The position numbers were made by a program, and so were the translations under genes. From the NCBI GenBank assembly GCA_011947345.1, contig JAAVTG010000112.1, forward strand, positions 62,001 to 126,000: 64,000 nt of DNA. The letters are read 5' to 3'. Position 1 is the first letter of the stretch; the number at the start of each line of letters is the position of its first letter. Source of the DNA: Phytophthora quininea. Taxonomy: Eukaryota > Oomycota > Peronosporomycetes > Peronosporales > Peronosporaceae. The notes beneath the pieces were generated by a model. That model was not told the origin of the DNA and searched no databases. It was given only the letters and a program-made list of their open reading frames with translations. Below, in pieces: positions 1-11,904 of this stretch.

Positions 1-1340
1 CTCCACCTCGTCCACTGTCCCAGTGATACCAAAATGATAGCAATCGAGAACAGCCAAATAGCAAGCAGGCTCAGTCGTTGCCCACGGACGGACTTGCAGC
101 ACACACTGAGGCAACTCTGGCTGCACAGACGCTTGAATATGAAGTCCAAGAACCGCAATGCCCCAAGCTCCGAGCAATAGATGAACAACGCGAAGCAAAA
201 CTCGTCCACCATGAGTGCGTATGCCAGTGTCGAGTAACTACCTCCAAACTTTACGCGTTTGTGGGTTTCCTGTGCAGGAATCACCCAGAGATCTTTGGCC
301 CAGCATTGGTGCGGCCTTCTCTCGTAGACGGGTATCTGACACTGTCCGCAGCGCACGCAATTCGTCTTTTACTGCTTCCTGGCGCAGTTCGCAACAGCTC
401 TTTCAAGCTGGTCGTCGAGAAAAGCACACCAAGAGAGAAAACTGTTTTGCTCGCCAGGTCGGACCATGAAGTCACCACAACCATTCGAGTTCGTTCACAA
501 CGTTCGCCGTCCAGGTATCGTCGTACCACTTTTCCATGGCAAAGCCAGTGATCTTCGGGTCGTACTGGCCTGCGTAGCTGATCACGATGATCAGCGGCAC
601 TCCAATGCAGAAACAACATCCAGAATGCAGTCGAGAACAACAGAGGCGTATCGTCTTCGAGCTTCATTGCGCTGGAACAGAAGCGAGTAGACGAATACCG
701 ATGACCAGCAGTTAATTACCAGCAATAGCACGTAGAATCGGTTGAGCAGTATGCGCGGAAGGTACCAGCTCATTCGGTAGGCTTGAACTGTCTGAAGCGC
801 TGTCTCCAACAGTTCGCGAGCGATGAGAAGCGTATGGAAGTTGCTTCCATTGACACCGAATAGACCTTCTCGACCCCAAATCTGAGAGTACAATCGGACC
901 AGTTGAGCTCTCGGCCAGGACGCGTTTGTATCTGCAGCTTTTGGCCCTTGCACAATATTGGACGACCCTCTTCGACTCGATCTGGAAGCATGGACTGCGA
1001 ACCCGCCACGCCACGGTGAAAACGCCAACTCACGCTGCCAAATCGACCCGCCGATCATCAACAGGATACAGAAGCCATGGAGAGCTGCCATCAGCGCATT
1101 CACTACCGCTATCGTGTGATGGCTTTTCGCCTCCATACCGATTCCAGCATAATTCAAGCATTGATACAAGTACGTGTACTGCAGCTCCCAGTAGAACATT
1201 GCGTAGGCTCCATTGTATCCTCCAGTCACAATGTGCACAGCAAGAAGGATGACCCACCAAACTGCAAAGCTTCGTTTTGATAAATCCACATAGAGCGACG
1301 GACTTGAGAAAGATGGCGGTGGGCGTGCCTTCAGCGGCAT
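1..1340 (-). pseudogene. LRR-5TM family membrane protein, N-terminal part, cut by the left window edge
   Basis: Starts at ATG 1340 (MPLKARPPP). It carries the family membrane part: TM1 near FAVWWVILLAVHIVTGGY, TM2 near ALMAALHGFCILLMIGGSIW, the conserved ARELLETALQTVQAYRMS stretch, then TM3 NRFYVLLLVINCW. The LRR-like ectodomain would lie beyond base 1. Two frame breaks are visible, near 591-600 and near 484-490. Each is repaired by adding one base to a short G or C run, and then the reading matches the copies at 28712 and 61005. This copy and those two form a subgroup (RxLLNRFYVxxLxxNCWS). Called pseudogene because of the breaks and truncation, but the breaks may be assembly errors. It lies 195 bp downstream of the TEE-W gene ending at 1535, on the same strand. 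Confidence 0.7.
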
Positions 1341-1534
1341 TTGAGATGTCGCCGGAAGAGCCCCGACAAGGAAGTGATCTGAGCTGGGCAGGTGGACGTG
1401 ATGGATGTCTATAAGTAGCTGAAAGTGTGAACACGGAGAAACAATGGCACACACTGTTCGTGGAATCCCAAAATGGCTTCCTTCTCCCTCAGCCGAGTCA
1501 CGCAAAATTCTTCCGCAGCAATTGTCATTCGCGA

Positions 1535-2634
1535 TCATGATTTCCTTGCTTTCTTTTTGTTACCTCGGTCTTGCTGTCGGGCCAGTCGTTTCCATTGTCC
1601 GGCGTTCCTACAATTTTAACACGCTATTTAGTACATTACATTGGTTGAAGACCACCAACACCACCGCCTCACTTGAAAAATATCGGAGCCACGCGATTAG
1701 GAAATTGATTATCCAGCCGTGTGAGAGCCTGAGTAACACCGTGCATCTGCTTGCACCCCACAGAAGAACGCCCAATCCAGTCGCCAATTTTGTAGGTTAC
1801 CTCCGAGAAAATAGTCCACGTTTCTTCGGTTCGCGCGGCCAGCCCCAGATCTTTACTGTCCAGAACACAACCAACGTCATTTGCGATCTCAACAAGCATT
1901 TTGTCCAGAGTACGTTCGATAGCACCCACTCGCAAGCCACGCTTCTTGGACTCTGCATCCATAATACTTTTCTGCATCTTCTTGAGAGCATCAGCGTCGG
2001 ACTGCTCAATGAATATCTTCACCTGACTCAAAGTCTCCACCAGGATAGGATCTAACAGTGCAGGCGGTACCTCTTGAGCTTGACGACTGAGCTCTACCAG
2101 CTTCCCAAGTCTTTTCACCATCGTACCCAGTAGTCTCAGACAGAGACTTCCACGAGCGCGGTCGTCCTGCAGAATCCCCACCATCTTGGCGGTCGCGTCT
2201 CGGAACAGACTGGCCGACGCGTCGTCAATGGTGTCTCCTCTTTCCAGGAGGCTACTGAAGACGGCGGCGACCTTATGACATGTTGTGAAGGGCTGACTGA
2301 ATGTTTGCGCGATGGCCTTCGTGTCGTTCGTCTCCAACTTCGCTATAGCCTTGCCCATGGCCATGACGAACTTCTGCAGCTTCAAAGGTTGCTTTTGCGC
2401 GTCGCACTGCTGCTTGGTGATGGTTTTGGTCGGTGGTTTGAAATTTCTAGACCGCGTCCGGATCGCCGACGTTGCGCTCTGCAGCTGCGAAAGGAGGCTG
2501 ATAATTTCCATCATAACTGGCTGCTTCTGCGAGGCTTCGTCATTGGAAGTCGGAGGAGCTGCGGAGGCAGCGGCAGCAGTCGCAGTGGCCAACGCCAGCG
2601 AGAGCTGTTGATGCAAGGTGTCGAGCGCGTCCAT
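1535..2634 (-). CDS. Single-module TEE-W family protein (unknown function), one intron
   Basis: Starts at ATG 2634 (MDALDTLHQQLSLALA). Exon 1 runs 2634-1673. The intron 1672-1608 begins GTGAGG and ends TTGTAG. Exon 2 (1607-1535) adds a short basic tail beginning NAGQWKRLARQQ and ending KKKARKS. The spliced product is about 344 aa, with an Ala/Thr-rich N-terminus, a helical body and the family end signature, here TEETWTIF, then W, then FPNRVAPIF just before the intron. No signal peptide or membrane segment is seen. The family recurs at least eight times in the window and I cannot match it to a named domain. The phase-2 intron falls at the same place as in the copies at 47113 and 48365, which supports the splice call. 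The reading frame is intact. Confidence 0.75.
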
Positions 2635-2715
2635 TATTGTCTGAGGCGATTTTGATTGGCGAGCGAAACATGAAAATGGCTACGAAAACTATTTGCTCCA
2701 AAATTGTTTGTTTAT

Positions 2716-2902
2716 TTTTCTTCACATGAATAATCTCCTGCAGTGGGTCTAGCAGAGCAGTAGGCACCTTATCAGCTGAACGGCTGGGCTGTTCGAGTTT
2801 CCCTAGTTGATCACACAGTGTCTCCAGAACTTTAAATGCAAAAGCTCCGCCAGTTCTGTCATCCAGCAGAATCCCCGAGCGCTTCAGGCAATTCATGTCC
2901 AT
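2716..2902 (-). pseudogene. Truncated mini-copy of the neighbouring TEE-W gene
   Basis: The reading from ATG 2902 contains GILLDDRTGGAF, then LGKLEQPSRSADKVPTALLD. This is a diverged copy of an internal part of the 1535-2634 protein (GILQDDRARGSL, then LGKLVELSRQAQEVPPALLD). Upstream of both starts lies the same short sequence, gaggcgattttgattgg (about 2642 and 2923). The copy therefore keeps the 5' leader and start and jumps straight into the middle of the gene. It is not expected to make a stable protein. Confidence 0.6.
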
Positions 2903-3016
2903 TGTGTTATTGTCTGTGACGAGGCGATTTTGATTGGATGCTCGCCATGCAGCTATAAATGTCTTGCAGTCAAGATAACATCCTGGTCCTTCTCCTTTCA
3001 ACGACGACAGTCCGCC

Positions 3017-5140
3017 ATGACCGGACCGAGTCCTCCAAAGCTTTCTTCCGTTGTGGTGAGGTCGAGTCGTCCGATTTTGGCAGTCGAATCGATCGACCAG
3101 TCCACCTTCAATGAGTTCTCTTCAATGGCTCTGCGTCTCTGCTGGGTAGTCTTCATTCTTCTGCACACCTTCTGCTTCGTCTACTTCTACAGTATGGCCG
3201 TGGGCTATTGGAACTTGCCAGACTCGACGTTCGGCAGGTGGCTCTACTTCTACAGCCTCGGGTTGGACCCTGAAAACGACCCCACCATTGCTGTTGTGTA
3301 CGGCGCTATTGCTGCGATTCACTTTGCGTTCCTGGTGTGGATGATCGGGTGGTCGGTCAAAGAACGAAGCCTGGTCTTCGCAGTGTACGACGTTTTCGGG
3401 ACCCAGCAAGCCACTTCAAAAAGGGAGCACGGTGGCATCAACGCGTCGTGAATTTCTACCGCACCATTGCAAAAAATATTGGTCTTGTGGGTGTCGACGG
3501 ACCGTATTTTGACCTTGTTCTGCTATGTCGAGAGGTGGCCGAGACAGCGTTGCAGACCCACCAAGCGTATCGTATGAGTCTGCTACTCCCCGCACAGAAT
3601 TCAACCGAGGATACGTGGCTTTACTGGTCCTCAATTGCTGGACGACATCTCTTCTTCACTTTGTCTTCTCAGGGAGTTCGATAAAGCGCCGATTTTACGC
3701 CATCATGGTCGACTGCGCTCTGGACCTAGTGACTTCTGTCGGCATATCTGTAGCGCTGTTAGCCATCTATTATCCAGAGTTTGACCAAAACATCAAAGAT
3801 TTCCCAGTGTACAAGTGGTACCAGGACAAGTGGGTAATGCACCTCATCAGCGAGTTTCAAATCTTGCTGGTCACGTCTTGGGAGACCTGGCCATGCGCGT
3901 GATCTTCGCTCTCAGCATGATCAGCAACATGAACAATATGAAGAAGCTCCTGAGTTCCAAAACTTCATCTGGAAAAGGCCAAAGCCGCATTAACAGTCGG
4001 CGGGTCGCTGTCCCACATCGCGGTTCTAGAGTCACGGACGTGCTATCTGCCCCGAGACAGAAGGAACTTCGGCATCTGGAGGCTCGCACAACTGAAGTGT
4101 TATTTTCCGTCTGGGGGTTGCCGTTCTCGTTCTTCACTTGTATGCAGAGTCGATCCCCAGTCTTTCCCAATGCAGGATGCAGGTCAAGCCCTGGTACAGC
4201 TCTCAAATATCATGTTCGCTTTTGTTCTGACTGCTACGAAACGCAGCTGAAGGGCACTGAGAATGAAATCACGAGTCAGTGGACCCCTTTCGACTTAACA
4301 GCCACAGCAGGAGTGACAATTCGCCATTGTCCTAGTGTCGAGATACCATCAATTCTAACTAAATTCTCTCGACTTAAAATGATCAAGTTCTACAATTCCA
4401 CCATCACGAGTTGGCCCAATTCTGCAGCTTTATCCCAGGAGCATCATCCCAGCCTCATCATGCTCTTCCTCGTGCGAGTAACTCTCCCAAGCGGCGAGCT
4501 TCCTGCTGGTCTTCAGTCCAAAGATTTCCCACGTAAACTGATGGACATCGAGTTCTGCCTCACAAATTTACGCAGTTTACCAGACGACCTGGACTCGAAA
4601 TGGCCACAACTTGCCAGCATTTACTTGGAATCCAGTAAAATGACCGAAGTTCCGCCTTCGCTGGCGAGATTAGCTCCTTATGATCTGTCACTAGCTGGAA
4701 ATCCGATCTCGAGTATCCCAGCACAATTGTTTGAAGGTGGGCTTGTCTTTCTCCACGTCGGAGCTACATCGATCTCCCAACTTCCAGAAAATGTTCACGA
4801 TGCGTATCCGTTGAAGCAAGTTCGGGTGGATAACACCAACATATCCTTCTTCTGGGATTGGATCGACCCAATCGTTGTAAACGGAGGGGCGGTGCTCTCT
4901 GACGTACCCACTACTGTTGTTGCTTCAAACACTCCATATTGTACCGATCTCCAGCGAATATTTTCAAGCCAGCAGAATCGATTTTCGACATCACAATATT
5001 CACACCAATCTCGGATCTTGACTGATGCGTTGGAAAATAATTGGGCGACGTTAAAGCGTGCTGTATCCTGCGCCAAATGGCCCCGAATTTTGTATCCCAT
5101 CGAGTCAGAAGACCGCTATAACGGAATGGCGTTAATGTGA
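3017..5140 (+). CDS. LRR-5TM family membrane protein, frame broken three times
   Basis: Starts at ATG 3017 (MTGPSPPKLSS); a TATA-like tataaat lies at 2954. Domain order: TM1 (LCWVVFILLHTFCFVYFYSMAV), TM2 (FAFLVWMIGWSV), an amphipathic block KNIGLVGVDGPYFDLVLLCRE, TM3 (LLVLNCWTTSLLHFVF), TM4, the motif LGDLAMRVIFALSMISNMNN, TM5, then an ectodomain with Cys pairs, sequon YNSTI, LRR-like lines (LMDIEFCLTNLRSLPDDLD; IPAQLF; LPENV) and C-terminal CAKWPRILYPIESEDRY. Frame changes lie near 3415-3450, at the C run 3588-3591 and at the G run 3880-3882; the last two are single-base losses. No kinase domain is present, so it would be a receptor-like or adhesive surface protein by inference. It converges on the TEE-W gene downstream. 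Confidence 0.75.
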
Positions 5141-5327
5141 CCCACCATACCCCGTGAAATCAGTACATGTTCCACAATTTTTCAGGTACCACCGGACAAT
5201 GTCAGCTCGTAGTTTTTTAGCTTTTAGCCTTTTCACCTTTGCTAGAAGTTCGACATTTCTGGATACCGTTATAACAAATGCGTTAAATAAAATGAATAAA
5301 ACATACGGAAAGGGTGGCAAACAATAC

Positions 5328-6478
5328 TTACTCCAACAAGATGGCAGGGACTCGGCCCCGGTGGTGCTTAGCGAAGCCCTTGAGTTGCCTTGAAAATTTT
5401 GCCGCGCTCCCAGGCACGTTGATAGTAATTGTGGCCTTGTCTGCGATCTGCAGCCAGTCTGCAAGCACTTCGCCAACTGCTGCGAATCGCTTCCAACGCT
5501 CCTCAGTTCGGAAAGGAGGGTTTAAAAGTCCCGTGCGCACTAATCTTTCTTGAGTAGTGCATATCTTGCAGTCTTGATAAAACAAACTTGTAAGGTGCCC
5601 CAGCGGTTTTCCAATACGATTTGGTTCTAAAGCGCCATCTTCCGAGCGCTTCTCCTGTATCCAACTCTCCATCTCGCCAATAAGATCTGGACCAAGAGCG
5701 TGTCGAAGCTTAAGGAACGACGCGATAGCTGCTTCCATCGCTGAATCTGACAGTGCTGCTGGCCAGTTGGGATGAAGCTCTCTGCTGCTTGGTATTTGTA
5801 CGATCCGCTTGATCATATAAGTGATCGACGTCCATATCGAGCCCACACTCATTTCCCCGTAATGCCGCGCAATGACTGCCGGCATTTTTACAACAGCAGA
5901 GTGGAAGCCTGTCACCACGTCGTCAGCCGGGACAACCTCGTTCCGAAGAATGGTCAGTAATGCCTGTGAAGCTTCGTTGCCTTCTCTCGCCAACTGGCTC
6001 AACACTTCCTGCACGTCTTCTACGTCTGGTGTGTCGTCCATTCTCAAGGCCTTCTCTGCCAAAATTTTAAATCTTATCGTCGAAATCTCCAGTTGACTTT
6101 CAAGTGGAAGGCCTTCTCTCTTCTCTTCAATCTTCTGTCGCTTCGTTGCATTCTCGTGCTTGTCGTCCTCCTTGACACGTTTCTTGTCAATAATAAGTTT
6201 TCTCTCCTCTTCCGTCTCTTGAATCAGCCCTTCCTCCTCCTCTGTATCGGAGTTAGAGACTGCTTTCTCGTTTAGTTCTTCTTTTCATATTCCTGGGCCT
6301 GGGTCACTAGCGACCGCGTAGCTGAGCGAAGTTCGTCCCCCAGCCGCTCGATGTGGATCAGAATCTGTGTCAGCTCCACTTTGGACGCGACGCAGACGGT
6401 GATAGAAGGGTGCAGACGGCGTTGCACGGCAGACACGAGCCCTGAGAGCTGCGACTCGACCTCCTTCAAAGTCTCCAT
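5328..6478 (-). CDS. Single-module TEE-W family protein, frame broken near 6275
   Basis: Starts at ATG 6478 (METLKEVESQLSGL), matching MDTLRQIEQQLSDI of the 47113 paralogue. A frame change near 6270-6280 separates the coiled N-terminus from a Glu-rich stretch (TEEEEGLIQETEEER) with a basic KKRVKEDD and KRQK cluster. The module follows, ending TEERWKRFAAVGEVLADW and RGRVPAILL. The main exon ends at 5332 in front of GTAAGTATTG, where the paralogues also splice. The last exon is uncertain: acceptor ATCCAG near 5264 gives either a very short tail or, with a one-base change, a Lys-rich tail that would overlap the 3' end of the gene at 3017-5140. Function unknown; likely nuclear because of the charged stretches, which is inference. 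Confidence 0.65.
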
Positions 6479-6608
6479 GTTGGGAAAGGTCCAGACCAAG
6501 CATTCGGTCGTTGTTATTGAGATGTCAATATATAAGGTTTAATGTGTATGTATTCTCAGATCTTTTACCTCCTAATACAGACAATAACTTTTGCTAATAA
6601 AAACGTGT

Positions 6609-8733
6609 TCAGGACGGCTGAATGGCGCTGTATATGTCTTCGTATTCAATGGGATACCACGTAACTCGTCTTGGTTCACAACCGACAGCGACTTGCAGCA
6701 ACGGCCAGTTTCCGACGGATGTGTTGGATAAAATCGGCGATTGATTTTCGTGGTACGGCAGCAAAGATTGTTCGCCGCTAAAAACTCTTTGCAATTCGGA
6801 ACAGTATGGGGTGTTGGTGGCGGCAATCACGGGTTCGTTCACAATGGTGTGTGGAGGTTCTATCCCAGTGTATGCAAGCGCAGGGTCGACCCACGACCAG
6901 AAGAAGGACAGGTTGGTGCTGTCCACCCGAATCTGCATCAGCGATTCGGCATCGGTGACATTCTCGGGAAGTTGCGACACCAGTGTCCCACCGACATTAA
7001 CGTACAACACGTGACTTGCGAAGATCTCAGCAGGAATTTGTAGGATTGGATTCATTGCAACCGAGAAGTCATACGGTGCCAGCCTCGCCAAAGGAGGAGG
7101 GACCTCGGTGAACTCGCCGGCTTCCAAGTAGATCGTGGCATATCTTGGCCACTTGGTGTCAAAGTCGTCGGGTACAGTTCGTAAATTGGTGATGCAGAAT
7201 TCAATATCTGTGAGCTTCTGCGGGAATTCAGCGCTCAATAACCCGGTAGGTAGCTCGCCGTTCGTGAAGTTCACCCGCACCAGATACAACATCATCAACT
7301 TTGGATGGTGGGTCTGTGTCAAGGCAGAACTGTCGCCCCAGCTCGCTATCGTCGAATTGTAGATTTTAAGCACACGAATCGAAGAAAATTGATTAAGTGC
7401 TGGTGGAACTTCCAGCGTAGGGCAGTGGCGGATTACGATACTCACGGTGGTCGTGGTGTCAATTGATTCCCATTGAGAACTCGTCTCGGCTTCGGTACCA
7501 TTCACGCCCAAGTCGTAACAATCTACAACCAGAAGAGAGCAGGACGGCAGGGAATTAAACCATGGCTTGCACTGCATCTTGCACTGTGATAAGCTGGGGA
7601 CTGACTCGGCATAGAGTTGCAGGGCTAGAATGATCGCACCCCAGACGAGGAAGAGCACTTGTGTCACAAGGTTTTCAGTATGAAGAACCCAATGGAAAAA
7701 GGAACGACCCTTGTGGGGCCTCTTAGTTGGCGTGTGAGGCTTCGTTTCGGATACCTTAAAACTCAATGGCGCCACAGCCACTGTTCGAGGCTTGGCATTC
7801 GCGACGATCGTCTGCGTTGGTGCCCCATTTGCGCTCAAGAGCTTCTTCATGTTATTCATGTTGCTGATCATGCTCAATGCGAACACCACTCGCATCGCCA
7901 AATCTCCCCAGACGTCACTAATATAATCTGAAACTCGCTGAAAGCGTGGACTGCCCACACACTTTTGTACCACATGTACGTTGGGAATCCTGTGAGCTGA
8001 AAGTCGAAATCCTTAGCATAAATAAAAATTAATGCTGTTGTGATTCCAACCGAAGTGACCATGTCAAGGACACTGTCACAAACAATGGCGTAAAATCGTC
8101 GCTTGGGTTCGTTCGAGTGGAAGAGAAAATGAACCAATGAGGTGGACCAGCAATTCAACACCAACAATATCACGTAGCCACGACTGAGTAAGGGCCGTGC
8201 AATTAATTTGCTCATTCGGTAGGCTTGGTTGGTTTGTAACGCCGTCTCCACGATCTCCCGAACAAGTAGCATTAAATCGAAATAGGGGCCGTTGATGCCA
8301 ATCAGTCCAATCTTTGAGACGATCTTCATAAGCAAGTCTTTCAAGCTCTTTTTCTTCCCTTGCTGATCGACGCCGTTGACCGAGTAAACAAATTGTAGAC
8401 TGCAAACACCATTTCCTTCTTGATGAGCGACCAAATGGTCATCCACATGATAAACACAATATGCATCACAGCGATACAGCCATGAACCACCGCGACAATG
8501 TGATCGTGCTTGCTGGACCAACTGATGTGAAAGTAGTCGAGCCACGCTTCCAACAGCGTTCCGGGTAGATTCCAATAACCCCAGGCCATGGCCGCAAAGA
8601 AGATGAAGCATACAAGGTGCAAAATTAGGAACCCCAGCCAGCAGAAGAGCAGAATTCCGAAGGAAAGCTTGCCATTGGGACCTCTGGACAACAACTTGGT
8701 TGAATGGCGCTTCCGAGCTGCGACTTTTGGCAT
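6609..8733 (-). CDS. LRR-5TM family membrane protein, two frame breaks
   Basis: Starts at ATG 8733 (MPKVAARKRHST). The membrane part has TM1 LLFCWLGFLILHLVCFIFFA, TM2 IAVMHIVFIMWMTIW, then KIGLIGINGPYFDLMLLVREI, ALQTNQAYRMS, TM3 VILLVLNCWSTSLVHFLF, TM4, GDLAMRVVFALSMISNMNN and TM5 TQVLFLVWGAIILALQLY. The ectodomain runs from CKMQCKPW through sequon YNSTIASW and LRR-like lines (LTDIEFCITNLRTVPDDFD) to WYPIEYEDIYSA. Frame breaks fall at the T run 8349-8353 and the C run 7907-7910 (plus-strand view); each is explained by one missing base. It belongs to the same subgroup as 9671 and 11917. The long uninterrupted ectodomain (6609-7973) argues that the gene is functional. Confidence 0.78.
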
Positions 8734-9053
8734 GACGACACGTTGCACGTTGCAACTTGCAAGTGATTTATTGCGCCTCCAACATGTTGTAACCTCAACG
8801 CATTGCTAAAATAGACAACGTCCACGCTCAAGTCGATGGCGGTTATGGAGTATGCCCAGGAAGGACAGAACACGCTCTTATTAGAGCGTAAGGAAGTTGG
8901 AAATCGCAATCCGCGATCGTAGTAATCGGAGGCGGCTTTTTCATTATCGATAGGGTCGCACTGACTCATAGCTTCTAAATTTTGTTATCGCCTTCAAAGC
9001 AAGCACCACTCGCCTCGCAAGCCCACTTCGAATAACTTAAAACTCGCCAACCT
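8734..9053. other. Intergenic stretch, nothing recognised
   Basis: This is upstream sequence of the minus-strand gene starting at 8733. I see no coding pattern, repeat or RNA gene. Confidence 0.5.
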
Positions 9054-9330
9054 TCACCACCGATTTAAGAACACTACCTGATAGTTTTGATACCAAGTGA
9101 TGCGACGGTTTACTTGGACTGAAGTTCCACCCGCAGTGGAGTATGAATCCGATCCGCAATAGTCTTGCCAAGATAGTTGCAAACTGTGTTGTGTACTCTT
9201 TATAGCATTCATATCCTGTTTCTCGTTGTACCAGAGTGGAGTTGGTTCACCGCTTAAAAGATCTTTGCAGCTCGGAGCAGCACGTAGCTGCAATCACGGT
9301 TTCGCTGTGAACTGAGAGACCAAACCAGGC
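9054..9330 (-). pseudogene. Relic of an LRR-5TM ectodomain C-terminus
   Basis: Two short overlapping reading frames give VIAATCCSELQRSF and then RRITWYQNY. These match the family C-terminus (VIAATNTPYCSELQRVF and RRVTWYPIEYEDIY) seen at 6609 and 9671. The sequence between is strongly diverged and frame-broken, and the membrane part is absent. It is an old fragment left between the head-to-head pair starting at 8733 and 9671. Confidence 0.5.
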
Positions 9331-9670
9331 GATTTTGAAGCCCATGAGAGATATGATGGTCAGACAAACACCAAAGAAAACCTGCGCCGGAAACCTGAGA
9401 GCTTGCTTTATTCCATGGAGATTCCATGGATGGATCTCTTGACTCAAGAAGGCTTATCGGGAATTTTATTATGATAACCATGCTGGAATTTTCATCACAG
9501 ATCGCGTCTTAGTAAGTTCTACGGGGAAAAAGACGTAAAACCCTAACACTGGCCATTAACACACACCTGAGAGCTTGCCTCTTTTGGGGCTAAGACGGTT
9601 TTTGTTTTGTGATCATAACCTCAACAACAGCTATTTATGCGATCCCAGCACGCCGATTTCGCACTCTGAA
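9331..9670. other. Intergenic stretch, nothing recognised
   Basis: This is the immediate upstream region of the plus-strand gene at 9671. No conserved coding pattern or structured repeat is seen apart from the relic on its left border. Confidence 0.4.
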
Positions 9671-11807
9671 ATGGCCGTCGTGAGGAAAATCTCGCCAGGA
9701 GATCGATCAAACCGACCGAGGCTTGTGAGCTACCTCTCCAGCACTTCAGTGCCGAAAGGTTCCTATGGTAGCAGACTTTCTCCAGAACTTCTCGTGCTTT
9801 GTTGGTTGGGGTTTCTGGCTCTTCACGCCGCCTGCTTCGTCTTCTTCGCGGTCATGTCACTGTGCTACTGGTATCTGCCTGGTACTCTGTTGGAAGTGTG
9901 GCTAAATTACTTTCACATCACATGGTCCAAAAACGATCGCGTCGTCGCTGTCGTCCATGGATTTATCGCTGGGCTTCACTTAACTTTCATTTTGTGGATG
10001 GTTGTGTTCTCGTTCTCGCAAGGGAAGTTGGTGTTTGCCGTTTATGATATGTTCGTCTCTCCTAGTCCATCCAAGCCAAAGAGTAAACTTTCAGCTGCTC
10101 TCGCGTTTATCGTATCAAAGATTGGACTGGTCGATATCGACGGTCCCTACTTTGACTTTTTGATGCTCGTTCGAGAAATCGTCGAGACCGCGATGCAAAC
10201 CAACCAGGCGTATCGAATGACGCAGCTAACTTCAAGAACGTTGCTCAGTCGTGGATACGTTATCCTGCTGATTCTTAATTGCTGGTCAACCTCGATCGTC
10301 CACTTTGCATTTAGTTCGGACGAGCCGAGGCGGCGTTTTTACGCCATTATTTGTGATAGTGTGCTCGACATGGTCACGTCCGTCGGCATCACGACGGCTC
10401 TGGCCTTCCATTATATCAAAGACTTTGACTTTGAGATCCGATCATTTCCAACACAAATGTGGTACGAAAATGTCTGGGCTGTACACGTTTTCAGCGAGCT
10501 CCAGATCATCTTGGTGACGTCGGCTTCAGACTTGGCGATGCGTGTGATCTTTGCGTTGAGTTTGGTTAGCAACATGAACAACATGAAGAAAATTCTGAAG
10601 TGTACGCATGCACCGACAGAAATGCATATCGAAATCGCTAAAGCTCGTATAGTGGCTGTAGTGCCAGCAACATGTTCAAACGCACCACACAGCACACTCA
10701 AGATCGATAATACTCCAACCCTTAGTCAATACGCCCTCACAATGAGAATCGAGTTACTCAAGTTCTCTTCTTCGTCTGGGGTGTGGTCATCCTAGTTCTT
10801 CAACTCTATGCCGAGTCGGTCCCCCCTTGCCGCAGTGCAAGATGCAGTGTAAGCCGTGGTTTAATTCCCGACCGTCGTGCGCTCTTTTGGTGGTGGACTG
10901 CTATGACTTGGGCGTGGCGGGAGCCGAAGCCGAGACGATTTCGCAATGGGGGTTTCTGGACGCTACAACGACTGTAAGCATCGCCATCCACCACTGCCCT
11001 GCGTTCGAAATGCCAGCAGCTCTCAACGATTTTACGTCGTTGAGGAAACTCAAAATGTACAATACGACCATCGCTAATTGGGATGACAAGGCTGCGCTGA
11101 CCGAGGCTCACCACCCCAAGATGATGATGCTGTATCTGGCGCGAGTGAATTTTACGGATGGAGAACTGCCTGCAGGTTTACTGAGCGACGACTTTCCTCG
11201 CCGTCTCACGGACATTGAGTTCTGCGTCACCAACCTGCGGACTTTGCCCGACGATTTCGATACCAAGTGGTCGAGATACGCCACCATCTACCTGGAAGCC
11301 GGGGAGTTAACGGAGATCCCGCCGTCCTTGGCGAGGTTGGCCCCGTACGATATCTCGGTGGCAATGAACCCGATCTTCTCCGTTCCTGCCGAGATATTTG
11401 GTAGCCACGTGTGGTTCGTTCATCGGCGGGACACTGGTGTCGGCACTCCCGGAGCATGTGACGAATGTGTCGTCGATGATGCAGATCCGGGTCGACGGCA
11501 CCAGCATTCCTTTCTTCTGGTCGTGGATCGACCCTGCGCTTGCTTACACTGGAATCGAATGGCCTCACACCATCGTGAACGAACCCGTGATTGCAGCTAC
11601 TGGCACTCCTATTGCTCTGAGCTGCAGAGAGTGTTTGACGGTGAACAATCTTCACTGCCGTACCACGAAAAGGTATCACCGATTTTATCCAACGTTTCCG
11701 TCGGAAATTGGCCATTTCTTCAGCAAGCTGTAGGGTGTGAGCCGAGGAGAGTCACGTGGTATCCTATCGAATACGAAGACGTGTATAGCGCCGTACAGCA
11801 ACCGTAG
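9671..11807 (+). CDS. LRR-5TM family membrane protein with recently homogenised ectodomain
   Basis: Starts at ATG 9671 (MAVVRKISPGDRSN). The N-terminal 360 residues read in one frame: TM1 VLCWLGFLALHAACFVFFAV, TM2 LHLTFILWMVVF, KIGLVDIDGPYFDFLMLVREI, TM3 VILLILNCWSTSIVHFAF, TM4, and SDLAMRVIFALSLVSNMNN. Breaks follow near 10745-10752 and at the C run 10822-10827. The ectodomain starts CKMQCKPWFNS and runs to WYPIEYEDVYSAVQQP. Inside it an out-of-frame island (about 11424-11608) is bounded by a 2-bp loss near 11424 and a one-base loss in a C run near 11606; its inverted twin at 11917-12952 shows the undamaged reading. The ectodomain DNA is nearly identical to that twin, while the membrane half is clearly diverged. 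Confidence 0.78.
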
Positions 11808-11830
11808 TTGCAACATTTTTTCAATGAGTG
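10770..11830 (+). repeat. Left arm of a ~1.05-kb near-identical inverted repeat
   Basis: Bases from about 10770 to 11830 match the reverse complement of about 11905-12952 with only scattered differences. The spacer is about 75 bp. The arm begins just before TM5 of the 9671 gene and ends about 20 bp past its stop codon, so it covers the ectodomain almost exactly. Confidence 0.85.
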
Positions 11831-11904
11831 TGTCAGTGTGGATTAAGTAGAGACGCTTGGAAGTTTTGGTTTCGTACCAGTAACATCAATTAAACTTTTG
11901 ACAT

